DNA of 47,496 nucleotides from CAZOZP01 sp964584325 (lineage in GTDB: Bacteria > Bacteroidota > Ignavibacteria > Ignavibacteriales > Melioribacteraceae): the NCBI GenBank assembly GCA_964584325.1, contig CAZOZP010000025.1:1-47496 (forward strand), given 5' to 3'. Below the pieces are notes generated by a model. That model saw only the letters and a program-made list of their open reading frames with translations, was not told where the DNA came from and ran no database searches. Below are positions 34,642-43,223 of this stretch, one piece after another; position 1 is the first letter of the stretch, and every line of letters starts with the position of its first letter. The translations under genes and the position numbers were made by a program.

Positions 34642-37023
34642 TCACGAATGCTTGTCTTTTAGTTTTTGAGCCCCGGGTCTGAATATTGTATGAAAAATTA
34701 TATCCAGGTATGCATCCATATCTTTATGATCAAGATTAGTAGAATATTTCCAAAATCCGTAGATTTTCGATAAGGAAAGGAGTCTTTCAGAATACAATTT
34801 CCAATTGTATTTTTCATTGACACGCTTAATTGAATTCTGAGAAACGGTATCCCAAACACTCGGATTTTTCCTGTAATTATCGATGAAATTTATAATTATT
34901 TCTGAGGTTTCTTCCTTATCTACAGGATTAATGTGAAATCCATTAATCTTATTTTGGATTATTTCAAGCGGACCACCATATTTCGTTGCAAAGCAAGGAA
35001 GTCCGGATACCATTGCCTCAAGAACAGTTAAACCGAACCCTTCGAACAATGCCGGCTGAATGAAAATGCCTTTACGGTCTGCTATGAGTCTGTAAACTTC
35101 TCCGGCTTCATCTTTCGGAAACAGCTTTCCAATCCATCTGACTTTATCATAAAGATTATGTGTTTTTAAGATATAATGCATCTTCCTTATTTGTTCTTTT
35201 TCTTCATTGTCATGAGTTTGATTTTCATCAATTTTTCCTGCAACAATTATGAGATTGGCAATTTTCTGCAATTCCTTGCTTTCTCCGAATAGCTCTGCTA
35301 AAAATGTAATATTTTTTATTCTGTCTAAACGAGCCATTGTGAACAAAGGTATTTTTTCAGGATCTTCAAGAACTCCAATTGTTTCCGGATCTACATAATT
35401 TCCAAAAAGAAGCTTATTAAGGTATGAAGTTGTTTCTTTAATGCGAAAATCTTTTTGGGTATAAGGAAAATAATTTTTTGGGTTCACTCCCGGTGATACA
35501 ATATTAAACTTAACATGGTTTAGGTCAACACCGTTAGTAACACGGTATAATCCCGGCATTGTAAAATGCTGATAGGATTCATATTGACCTATTGAGTTAT
35601 CAGTTCCGGCAATTTCCTGAAATGATGAACTTATAATAAAGTCGGCTGAATTGATAGCAATCAAATCCGCAGTAAACTGCAAGGAAAAATTATAGAACTT
35701 TTCTAAATCATACCAATAAAGAGCACTGAACAAGTATTTACTTTTTTCAAGTGCATGAGCAATATTACATTGAGTAACCTTGAATTTCCTGGAAAGAAGA
35801 TAGGCGGCTAGATTACCATCGCTGTAATTTCCAATAACGAGATCAGGTCTGCCGCCGAATTCTGCAGACAGAGCAACAAATGCATCATCAGAAAATTCCT
35901 CAATATAGGGCCAAATTTCAAAACGGGATATCCAATTGTCTGTAATATTTTTGTTATTTGTTCTAAACGGAACTCGCAGAATCCAGGAATTGAGTGTTCC
36001 GTTTATTTTTTCAAAACGCTTATTACAATTTGTATCTCCCGCATTTGGTATTAAACGGGTAAGCACAATTATTTTAGGAATCACCTCCAATCCTGATACT
36101 TTCAATGATTCGGCCATAACCTTTTCAAGAGCCTTTACCTGGTCAAGAATATAAACTACCTGTCCGCCTGTATCCGGCAATCCGAGTACGCCTTCCTGTG
36201 CAAAATAGCCATGTGGTGAAACTATAACAATCTTTGATACCATCGGAATGGCTGAGATAAATTTCATTAGAGATGTGTGATCCGGTGAATTCAGGAGCTG
36301 ATCAAGTAGAATAAGATTTTCTTTGATTAATTCCGCAGTATTTCCCAATCCGCATTCAAAACCATAATCCTGAAGTGAGTGTTTAATGATATGGAACGGA
36401 GTATCCCCCGGTTTTGATGACAGAAATTCAATAGCAGAATCAAGTTGTTTATAAAGATGATTCAAATCGCGAATGCGGTCATTAAGTATCAATTGTTCAT
36501 TATTCAGTTTATGCAGTCTAATGAAATCGAATAAAAGTGACTTCCATTTTTCAGAATCCGTAAACATTTTACTTGAAAGAAACCTGTTCAGGTATTCAAC
36601 ACCGTTGCCAATATATTTAACATCCCGTACTTTCGGTGAATTAATATTAAACGGTTTGAAGTTAAGATTTAGAATATTATTGGAAATACTGCTGTTTGCA
36701 CAGATCTCCTTGTTTATTAAGAATTCTGAAGGATCAGTTTCTTCAAGTACCAATTCTTCAGTATTCACTTTATAAAAGAGCGTTGAAGCTGTTCTGATTC
36801 TGATTTCCAGAAACACTGTATTTCCTAAGGAAACTGAACTCTGAATTTTCTCAATGAAATTTTTCAGTTCTGAATTTGAGTGGTTTTCAACTTCATATTG
36901 ATTATATATTTCAAGTAAATCGCCCGCTATTAGAAGCTTCTTAGGTTTATTCGAAATACATTTAATAAATCCGAAAAATGCTGTATGATGTTTTTCTGCT
37001 AAAGTTCTAATATTATCAATCAT
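34642..37023 (-). CDS. Sucrose synthase
   Basis: The 793-residue enzyme reversibly converts sucrose and NDP to NDP-glucose and fructose. The sucrose synthase hallmark SPHGYFAQEGVLGLPDTGG followed by QVVYILDQV is at about residue 268-298, and the GT4 E-x7-E motif lies in EGFGLTVLEAM at about 658. The length is normal for bacterial members. The region aligned with the plant QN motif reads KLFPKDEAG (about residues 632-640), so both Q and N are missing. It is the last gene of the sucrose operon; its ATG overlaps the stop of the sucrose-phosphate synthase gene by one base. Confidence 0.95.
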   Translation of the reverse strand: MIDNIRTLAEKHHTAFFGFIKCISNKPKKLLIAGDLLEIYNQYEVENHSNSELKNFIEKIQSSVSLGNTVFLEIRIRTASTLFYKVNTEELVLEETDPSEFLINKEICANSSISNNILNLNFKPFNINSPKVRDVKYIGNGVEYLNRFLSSKMFTDSEKWKSLLFDFIRLHKLNNEQLILNDRIRDLNHLYKQLDSAIEFLSSKPGDTPFHIIKHSLQDYGFECGLGNTAELIKENLILLDQLLNSPDHTSLMKFISAIPMVSKIVIVSPHGYFAQEGVLGLPDTGGQVVYILDQVKALEKVMAESLKVSGLEVIPKIIVLTRLIPNAGDTNCNKRFEKINGTLNSWILRVPFRTNNKNITDNWISRFEIWPYIEEFSDDAFVALSAEFGGRPDLVIGNYSDGNLAAYLLSRKFKVTQCNIAHALEKSKYLFSALYWYDLEKFYNFSLQFTADLIAINSADFIISSSFQEIAGTDNSIGQYESYQHFTMPGLYRVTNGVDLNHVKFNIVSPGVNPKNYFPYTQKDFRIKETTSYLNKLLFGNYVDPETIGVLEDPEKIPLFTMARLDRIKNITFLAELFGESKELQKIANLIIVAGKIDENQTHDNEEKEQIRKMHYILKTHNLYDKVRWIGKLFPKDEAGEVYRLIADRKGIFIQPALFEGFGLTVLEAMVSGLPCFATKYGGPLEIIQNKINGFHINPVDKEETSEIIINFIDNYRKNPSVWDTVSQNSIKRVNEKYNWKLYSERLLSLSKIYGFWKYSTNLDHKDMDAYLDIIFHTIFRPGAQKLKDKHS

Positions 37024-39173
37024 TAATGGCTCCTTAAGAAATTGTAATACCGAATTCCGTCTATTATGCCTCCGGCATATGAAATTGGAGAAAAATAAAT
37101 ATTTCTTTTTCCTTTAAACTTGTTTAGTTCTTCAGCATGGTTTGCAACTATTATGCTTTTCATACCACCCATAAACATATCTTCATCATTTCCGGAATCA
37201 CCTGCAACAATAATATTCTCATAAGGAATGTTCCATCTGTAACTGATATACCTGATGGCACGCCCTTTATTGGCTCTTTTTGGAAGTATATCAAGGTAAA
37301 AATCATGACTGAGTATTATGTTTGCTCTCAGTTTATTTTTTGAAAAAATATTTTTAATCTCATCAAGTTTTGAAATGTCTGCATTCATTATATAACTTAT
37401 CTTGTGTTTACGCTGAGTTTCAGATTCCTGAAGTTCAAGAAAACCGAGTCCACCTAACAAATCTGAAATTCTTTCTCTCTCCCATTTTTTAGATATGTGT
37501 GTTTCCCATCCGGTTGATTTCAGATATTCATCATTCTTTTTATAATAGATTTCAGCCCCTACTGATGAAATAATTAAATCGGGCAGAATAAAATTATTCT
37601 CCTCAAGAATTTGTCTTGCAGAATCAATAGTTCTTCCTGTAGCTACACCAAACACCATTTCATTGGCCGATTCAGTTAACATATTTCTAAATCTCTCAGC
37701 AGATTCTTTATTCCCCAGCAAAGTGCCGTCAATATCTACAATGATTAGTTTTTTGCAGTTAAACAGTTTTAAGCCGGTAGTGGATCTGTCTTTTTTAGAA
37801 TTGATAATCTTCTTAATATTCTCAAGATATTTTAGTGTATGAGCTTCCCAGGTGTAAAAATTTCTGATACGGCTTATTCCGTTTGTCGAATATGAATTCC
37901 AAACTTCTTCTTCAGATATAATTTTCATTATTGCATCAGAAATATTTTTATGATTATTCACATCAACAAGTTCGCCGTTCTGAAGATTTGCGATTATTTC
38001 CCGCGGACCTCCGTCATTTGTTGCCACAATTGGCAATCCGCTTGATGCAGCTTCAATAAGAGTTAATCCGAATGGCTCATTATATGCCGAGTTTACAAAT
38101 ACTCCCCTTGTTTCTGCGGCTGTACGGTATAATTCAGGAACTTCATATTCAAAATCGTGTCTTTTAGGAATTGCCATTTTTCCGTAAAGATTATATTTAT
38201 CCATTAAAAGAAGCATTTCAGTTAAAACTTCCCTTTCAATATCCGGCATTTGAGTAATATCTTTTCTTATTCCGGCAAAAATTGCCAGATTTGCTCTGGC
38301 TTGCAGTTCCTTGCTTTCACCATAGGCTTCAATTAGTCCGCTTATGTTTTTGCGCTTTTCGGGTCGGCAAAGAGAGAGAATCATAGGTTTATGCATGTTC
38401 GTAAAAAATTTCCATAACCTGTCTCTAATTCCGTCGCGAATTTTCTGAGGTTCTTCTTCCCATTCTCTTCGCTCATTGAACGGGTAAAATTTATCAATAT
38501 CTATGCTCGGGGGTATAACAACAAACTTTGCCGCCAAGGAAGTTTTATATAAACCATATTGCTGGACAATTTCCTGCTGTGTACTCGTAATAATTTTTTG
38601 TGATTTACGGATGATATCTTCTTCCACCTTAATTCGCTTTTCTAATTTATATCTCTTTTCTATTTCCTTAAACTCAATACCTTGAGCTAATAGATTATTA
38701 AGTTTGTTTTTTCCCAGAGAGTGAGCAGTATGAATAAACGGTACATTCAGGAATTCCGATAACTGCATACCCACAAAGCCTGCATCTGCATAATGACTGT
38801 GAATAATATCCGGGAGTCTGCCTTTTGACTTTATATATTTAATAGATTTATCAGTGAATTCTTCAAGATGAGGCCATAAAAGTTCTTTGCGGATATATTT
38901 ACTTCCTCCGCAGCGAATTCTGATAATTTTTAGTTTCTCGTTAACCGCTTCTTCCTGAACGGAATAATCAGAAGATATTCCTTTATCTTTAATATATCTT
39001 GTAACAATTTCAACAAGTTCAACATCTTCGGCCAAACTGAGTGATTTGGCAAGTTCAAGTACATATTTAGTTTGTCCGCCCGTATCAGCATCCTTCCCGA
39101 GTTCAAGATTGCTTCCTCTAAGGAGTCCGTGTATATTATACAACTGTATGTACAATCCTTTATTTCTTTTCAT
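37023..39173 (-). CDS. Bifunctional sucrose-phosphate synthase / sucrose-phosphate phosphatase
   Basis: The 716-residue protein joins two enzymes. Residues 1-460 are a GT4 synthase (IHGLLRGSNLELGKDADTGG near the start, EPFGLTLIEAASSGLP later) that makes sucrose 6-phosphate from a nucleotide-glucose and fructose 6-phosphate. From about residue 477 a HAD phosphatase follows, with VDIDGTLLG (nucleophile Asp), GVATGRT and GDSGNDEDM (about 657), so it should release free sucrose. Both halves keep their catalytic motifs. It overlaps the fructokinase gene by 14 bp and sucrose synthase by 1 bp, so the operon is tightly coupled. Confidence 0.94.
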   Translation of the reverse strand: MKRNKGLYIQLYNIHGLLRGSNLELGKDADTGGQTKYVLELAKSLSLAEDVELVEIVTRYIKDKGISSDYSVQEEAVNEKLKIIRIRCGGSKYIRKELLWPHLEEFTDKSIKYIKSKGRLPDIIHSHYADAGFVGMQLSEFLNVPFIHTAHSLGKNKLNNLLAQGIEFKEIEKRYKLEKRIKVEEDIIRKSQKIITSTQQEIVQQYGLYKTSLAAKFVVIPPSIDIDKFYPFNERREWEEEPQKIRDGIRDRLWKFFTNMHKPMILSLCRPEKRKNISGLIEAYGESKELQARANLAIFAGIRKDITQMPDIEREVLTEMLLLMDKYNLYGKMAIPKRHDFEYEVPELYRTAAETRGVFVNSAYNEPFGLTLIEAASSGLPIVATNDGGPREIIANLQNGELVDVNNHKNISDAIMKIISEEEVWNSYSTNGISRIRNFYTWEAHTLKYLENIKKIINSKKDRSTTGLKLFNCKKLIIVDIDGTLLGNKESAERFRNMLTESANEMVFGVATGRTIDSARQILEENNFILPDLIISSVGAEIYYKKNDEYLKSTGWETHISKKWERERISDLLGGLGFLELQESETQRKHKISYIMNADISKLDEIKNIFSKNKLRANIILSHDFYLDILPKRANKGRAIRYISYRWNIPYENIIVAGDSGNDEDMFMGGMKSIIVANHAEELNKFKGKRNIYFSPISYAGGIIDGIRYYNFLRSH

Positions 39174-40053
39174 TATTGAATTCTCTTATATATTTTTGAT
39201 AAATTTCATTATTCGACGGAATAGCACCCTGGATTTGGCAGATTTCTGAAGCAAACCGATTTGCCAGTGAATTGATTTTATGTAAGTCGAGTTTGAATAA
39301 ATAACCTAATGCCAGAATTGAAGAAAAAGCATCGCCTGCACCGAGTGTATCTATTATCTTTGCATGACCGCTTGGGTGCAAGTCCAGAGTAACTCCATCG
39401 TACAGAAGTGATCCATCAATATCCAGAGTTATACAGATAAGATCAAGATCAAATATTCCGTGAATTTCTATTGCTGCCTGTTCAATATCATCCGGAAGAG
39501 AAAATATTCTTCCTAACAAAGCCAATTCATTGCGGTTAAGTTTTATAACATTCGAGGCAATCAGAGACTCTTCAATTATTTCTTTTGTATAGAAATTTTG
39601 CCGAATATTCAGATCACAGAAATATCTGATATTTTTCCCAAGAAGACTTCTAACTGCTTTTTCTGAAGAATAATTTCTTCGAGCAAGTGTGCCGAAATAC
39701 AGCAAATCTGTTTTGTTTTCAATCAGGTCGTTTATTTTTAAATCAACTTCCATAAAATCATAAGCGCAGTTTTCGGTAATTTCAAATTTAGGCGTTTTAT
39801 CCGGAAGCATCTGAACCATAACCGTACCTGTAGGATGGAATCTGTCTATCGAAATGTAATTTGTATTGAAACCGGAATCTGAAAGAAAATCAAGAATTTC
39901 CGCGCCGTTGGAATCATTTCCAATACAAGAGATAAAATTACTGTTTCCGGTTATTTGTTTTATATGATATGCAAAATTAAAAGGTGCTCCGCCTAATATT
40001 TTTCCGGCGGAATAAACATCGTAAAGTATTTCTCCAATTGCGGATATTTTCAT
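39160..40053 (-). CDS. PfkB-family carbohydrate kinase, probable fructokinase
   Basis: The 297-residue kinase has the PfkB amino-terminal motif GKILGGAPFNFAYH and the catalytic DTLGAGDAFSS near residue 240. The operon places it with sucrose synthase, which releases fructose. Fructokinase is therefore the likely role: it would return fructose 6-phosphate to sucrose-phosphate synthase or to glycolysis. It is the first gene of the operon, with an AT-rich 134-bp gap upstream. Confidence 0.9.
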   Translation of the reverse strand: MKISAIGEILYDVYSAGKILGGAPFNFAYHIKQITGNSNFISCIGNDSNGAEILDFLSDSGFNTNYISIDRFHPTGTVMVQMLPDKTPKFEITENCAYDFMEVDLKINDLIENKTDLLYFGTLARRNYSSEKAVRSLLGKNIRYFCDLNIRQNFYTKEIIEESLIASNVIKLNRNELALLGRIFSLPDDIEQAAIEIHGIFDLDLICITLDIDGSLLYDGVTLDLHPSGHAKIIDTLGAGDAFSSILALGYLFKLDLHKINSLANRFASEICQIQGAIPSNNEIYQKYIREFNNEKK

Positions 40054-40187
40054 TAAAACCCTTATCTTGTGATTTTAATTGATTATAATGAATTATGCTG
40101 TAAGTTGCAAGAAAAATATCTTTGCAGAGAAAGAGAGAAATCACCGAAGTAATATTTCAAGAGGTTTAACTTAAACAACTGCCCGAT

Positions 40188-41060
40188 TCATTGAAACTTT
40201 TCTTTGAAACTGCATTTTTTACAAAGAAGTTCTGCTGCTTGATTCGCGGAAAAACCGTTATAAATTGCTAAAGCTCTTTGTGATTGCATAATTGCTTCTA
40301 AATCATCGCTCAAAATATTCCCCAAAGATATAACTCCTTCTGAATCCAGACAACAGGGAACAACGGTACCGTCTGAAAGAACGGCTAAATGTGTTCGTAA
40401 ACCTTTGCAGAATCCTGATTCTTTATAATAGTCTGAATCAATACTTGGCCATATAAAAGGAATGTCAAAATTCAGATATAAATTTTTGCTGATTCTGATA
40501 CCTGTGGTAAGAAACTTTGAAAAGTCAGACGGATTAACAAATGAGAATTCTTCTCTAAGCATATTAAGCGCATTGTAGTTTTCTTTAAAAAAGGCAGAGG
40601 GATTTGCCGAATGATAATTCCACAGCCTTATTGAAGCTATGATGTTTGTATTTTCCTGCAGTTCTTTCAGAAAAGCCGCTATTTCTGCAAGATATTCTTC
40701 TCCTGCATCAGGATGAAGCTGAGTATATGTATGAAGAGAAATGTTTATTTGCCTTAAACCAATTCCCCGAAGCAGAACATCTTTTCTTTTTTTCAGCAGT
40801 GTACCGTTGGTTGTAAGAATTACCTGCATTGCATTTTGTGAGGCAATATCCAGAAAATCTCCCAGCCTCGGATGCAGCAAAGGCTCCCCTTTTACGTGAA
40901 AAGCAACAAAATCCGTATAATGTTTTATTTTGTTTATTATATGTGTGAATGATTCGACGGAAAGAAACACCTGTTTCCGTAAAGAAGAATTAACGCAATA
41001 ATTGCAGTTAAGATTGCAGCTATTTGTAATTTCAATATATATTTTTTTAAACCGCTTCAT
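40188..41060 (-). CDS. Radical SAM/SPASM-domain protein
   Basis: The 290-residue protein begins with the radical SAM cluster motif CNLNCNYC (CX3CX2C), followed by HVKGEPLLHPRL and TTNGTLLKK. The carboxy-terminal SPASM region (CKGLRTHLAVLSDGTVVPCC, then CKKC) should hold auxiliary Fe-S clusters. Such enzymes modify peptides or proteins or mature other enzymes. No small peptide substrate gene is visible beside it. The gene precedes the sucrose operon on the same strand with a 134-bp gap, so cotranscription is uncertain. Confidence 0.9.
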   Translation of the reverse strand: MKRFKKIYIEITNSCNLNCNYCVNSSLRKQVFLSVESFTHIINKIKHYTDFVAFHVKGEPLLHPRLGDFLDIASQNAMQVILTTNGTLLKKRKDVLLRGIGLRQINISLHTYTQLHPDAGEEYLAEIAAFLKELQENTNIIASIRLWNYHSANPSAFFKENYNALNMLREEFSFVNPSDFSKFLTTGIRISKNLYLNFDIPFIWPSIDSDYYKESGFCKGLRTHLAVLSDGTVVPCCLDSEGVISLGNILSDDLEAIMQSQRALAIYNGFSANQAAELLCKKCSFKEKFQ

Positions 41061-41106
41061 TTAATCACTAATTGGTATCGGCAAAATAATCAAAAGCGGA
41101 TTAATC

Positions 41107-41547
41107 TTACTTAATTATATTAAATTTCTTAAGTACAGTATAAATCTGACACCCTAAGCAAAAACCAAGAAAGCTTTCCAGCATAGCGCAAATGAGAAGA
41201 ACACCGGCTGCAATATCTGCTGTGATAGCAAAACCGGATATATGCAGAATCGCAATTGTAATGCAGAAGACAAATCCGAGTCCGGCAGAAAATTTCTTAG
41301 GTGCAGCATCAATCAGTTTGGGCTCTGCTTCGGAAGTTTTTGAAAGCATAAGTGCAATTTTCTTTAGAGGACTGAATTTCCCTGAGGTAAAAGCTCTTAA
41401 TGCAAAATCTGCCGCAAGACTAACAAATATAACCGAACTCTCAGTGTAATAACCAAAAATGATAATAGTCAATGCAAAAAAAGCAATTGCCCTAACAACA
41501 TTTTCATCTACTCTTTCATCGGATATGGGACAAACAATATTTTCCAT
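41107..41547 (-). CDS. DUF4395-family membrane protein
   Basis: The protein starts MENIVCPISDERVDENVVRA, the conserved opening of DUF4395, with a cysteine at position 6. Several membrane helices follow (AFFALTIIIFGYYTESSVIF, FVFCITIAILHISGFAITAD, AGVLLICAMLESFLGFCLGC). The frame extends upstream to 41676, but the ATG at 41547 has a GAAGAA element before it and fits the family; 41562 is an alternative. The paired cysteines in FCLGC suggest a redox link, which is inference. Function unknown. It lies 46 bp upstream of the radical SAM gene. Confidence 0.85.
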   Translation of the reverse strand: MENIVCPISDERVDENVVRAIAFFALTIIIFGYYTESSVIFVSLAADFALRAFTSGKFSPLKKIALMLSKTSEAEPKLIDAAPKKFSAGLGFVFCITIAILHISGFAITADIAAGVLLICAMLESFLGFCLGCQIYTVLKKFNIIK

Positions 41548-41804
41548 TTTTTCTTCTTTCATAAACCGGATAATTTCTCTTGTTTTGTATCGCAATAATA
41601 GTAATTTTTCCGAAAAACTGAAAGTTTTATCTTTATTCCTTTCAAATAGTAAAAAGGAACTGATAGTGAATGACAATACACATCAATTTCAAGAAAATCA
41701 AAATTTATTTTATATGCAAAGCTAATTTTATTTATTTTTGTGATTGATTATTAAAAATAAATAAGAGATTATTATCAGAATTATTAAAGAATTGAGGATT
41801 TTAT

Positions 41805-43220
41805 ATGTCTAAAATCATGAAGAGTGTTATAGCTTTCGGCTTCCCGCTGATTGTTCTGCTTTTACCGAGGGAATTTTTCCCCGTACAAGGTTTAACTGAA
41901 GCTGAGTACAGAGTAATTGCATTGTTTCTTTTTGCCGCATTATCCTGGGTACTCGAGCCAATTCCTGTATTTGCAACATCTGTTTTAGTAATTATGATTG
42001 AGTTGTTGATTCTATCCGACAGCGGAATCGCTTTTTTGACCTCTGCGGCTGATCCGGAAAAAATCGGTACTCTTTTAAGCTATAAGTCTATACTTGCGAC
42101 ATTCGCTGATCCGTTGATTATGCTTTTTATTGGCGGAATATTCATAGCAATGGCTTCAACAAAGTACCGGCTCGATCAGAACCTTGCCCGTGTATTTCTT
42201 AAGCCTTTCGGAAACAAACCGAAAAGGGTTCTTCTCGGACTAATGATTATTACTGCCGTATTCTCTATGTTTATGAGCAATACTGCTACAACAGCAATGA
42301 TGCTGGCGATTATGGCTCCTGTTACCAGAATGTTTGAATTAAACGATAAAGGCCGCGTAGGATTCCTGCTTTCCGTGCCGATTGCAGCAAATATCGGCGG
42401 AATAGGAACACCTATAGGAACTCCTCCGAATATTATCGCATTGAAGTATCTCACAGGCGCAGATTCAATCAGTTTCGGAAACTGGATGCTGTTCGGTGTA
42501 CCTTATGTTATTGTGCTGCTTGTTCTATCCTGGATGCTTCTGTTATATTTCTTCCCGATAAAACTTAGTGAAATAAACCTGAGCATTGAAAGTAAATTTA
42601 TGAAATCAACAAAAGCTTATATAGTGTATGCAGTAACCGGACTAACAATACTTCTTTGGCTTACGGATTTTCTGCATGGAATTAACTCTTATGTAGTTGC
42701 AATGATACCCGTTGCCATATTTGCGGCAACAAAAGTTATTACTAAGGACGAACTCAAAGAATTGAGCTGGGATGTATTATGGCTGGTTTCCGGCGGTATT
42801 GCATTAGGCTTGGCTATAGAACAGACAGGACTGGCAAAGAATCTTATAGCCGCTGTACCTTTCGGAAGCCTTTCGCCTTTCTTGATTGTAATAGCAGCAG
42901 TTTTGCTTACATTTGCAATGGCCAACTTTATGTCGCACACAGCAACGGCAAACCTTTTACTCCCGATTATTGCGTCACTTGCAGTAAATGTTGATGCACT
43001 TTCTCAAATTGGCGGAGTAAGGATGCTCATTCTTTCGGTAACTTTTGTCTCTTCAGTAGGAATGTCGCTCCCAATCAGCACGCCTCCTAATGCGCTGGCT
43101 TTCGCAGTTGGCGGAATCGAAACAAAGGAAATGGCAAAAACCGGAGTTCTTATAGGAATAATTGGAATTCTTTTAACATTTTTATTGATGTATGTTTTGA
43201 AATTAGTTAATTTCATTTAA
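41805..43220 (+). CDS. DASS/SLC13-family sodium-coupled anion symporter
   Basis: The 471-residue inner-membrane protein has about 11-12 hydrophobic segments. It shows the paired substrate motifs of the family: SNTATTAMMLAIMAP in the first half and SHTATANLLLPII in the second, where the usual motif is SNT. GIGTPIGTPPN and SLPISTPPNALAF are the matching hairpin segments. Members import dicarboxylates, citrate or sulfate with sodium. The specific anion is unknown. A kinase and a response regulator follow at 3 bp and with overlap, so uptake is probably tied to sensing of the same anion. Confidence 0.93.
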   Translation: MSKIMKSVIAFGFPLIVLLLPREFFPVQGLTEAEYRVIALFLFAALSWVLEPIPVFATSVLVIMIELLILSDSGIAFLTSAADPEKIGTLLSYKSILATFADPLIMLFIGGIFIAMASTKYRLDQNLARVFLKPFGNKPKRVLLGLMIITAVFSMFMSNTATTAMMLAIMAPVTRMFELNDKGRVGFLLSVPIAANIGGIGTPIGTPPNIIALKYLTGADSISFGNWMLFGVPYVIVLLVLSWMLLLYFFPIKLSEINLSIESKFMKSTKAYIVYAVTGLTILLWLTDFLHGINSYVVAMIPVAIFAATKVITKDELKELSWDVLWLVSGGIALGLAIEQTGLAKNLIAAVPFGSLSPFLIVIAAVLLTFAMANFMSHTATANLLLPIIASLAVNVDALSQIGGVRMLILSVTFVSSVGMSLPISTPPNALAFAVGGIETKEMAKTGVLIGIIGILLTFLLMYVLKLVNFI

Positions 43221-43223
43221 CCG

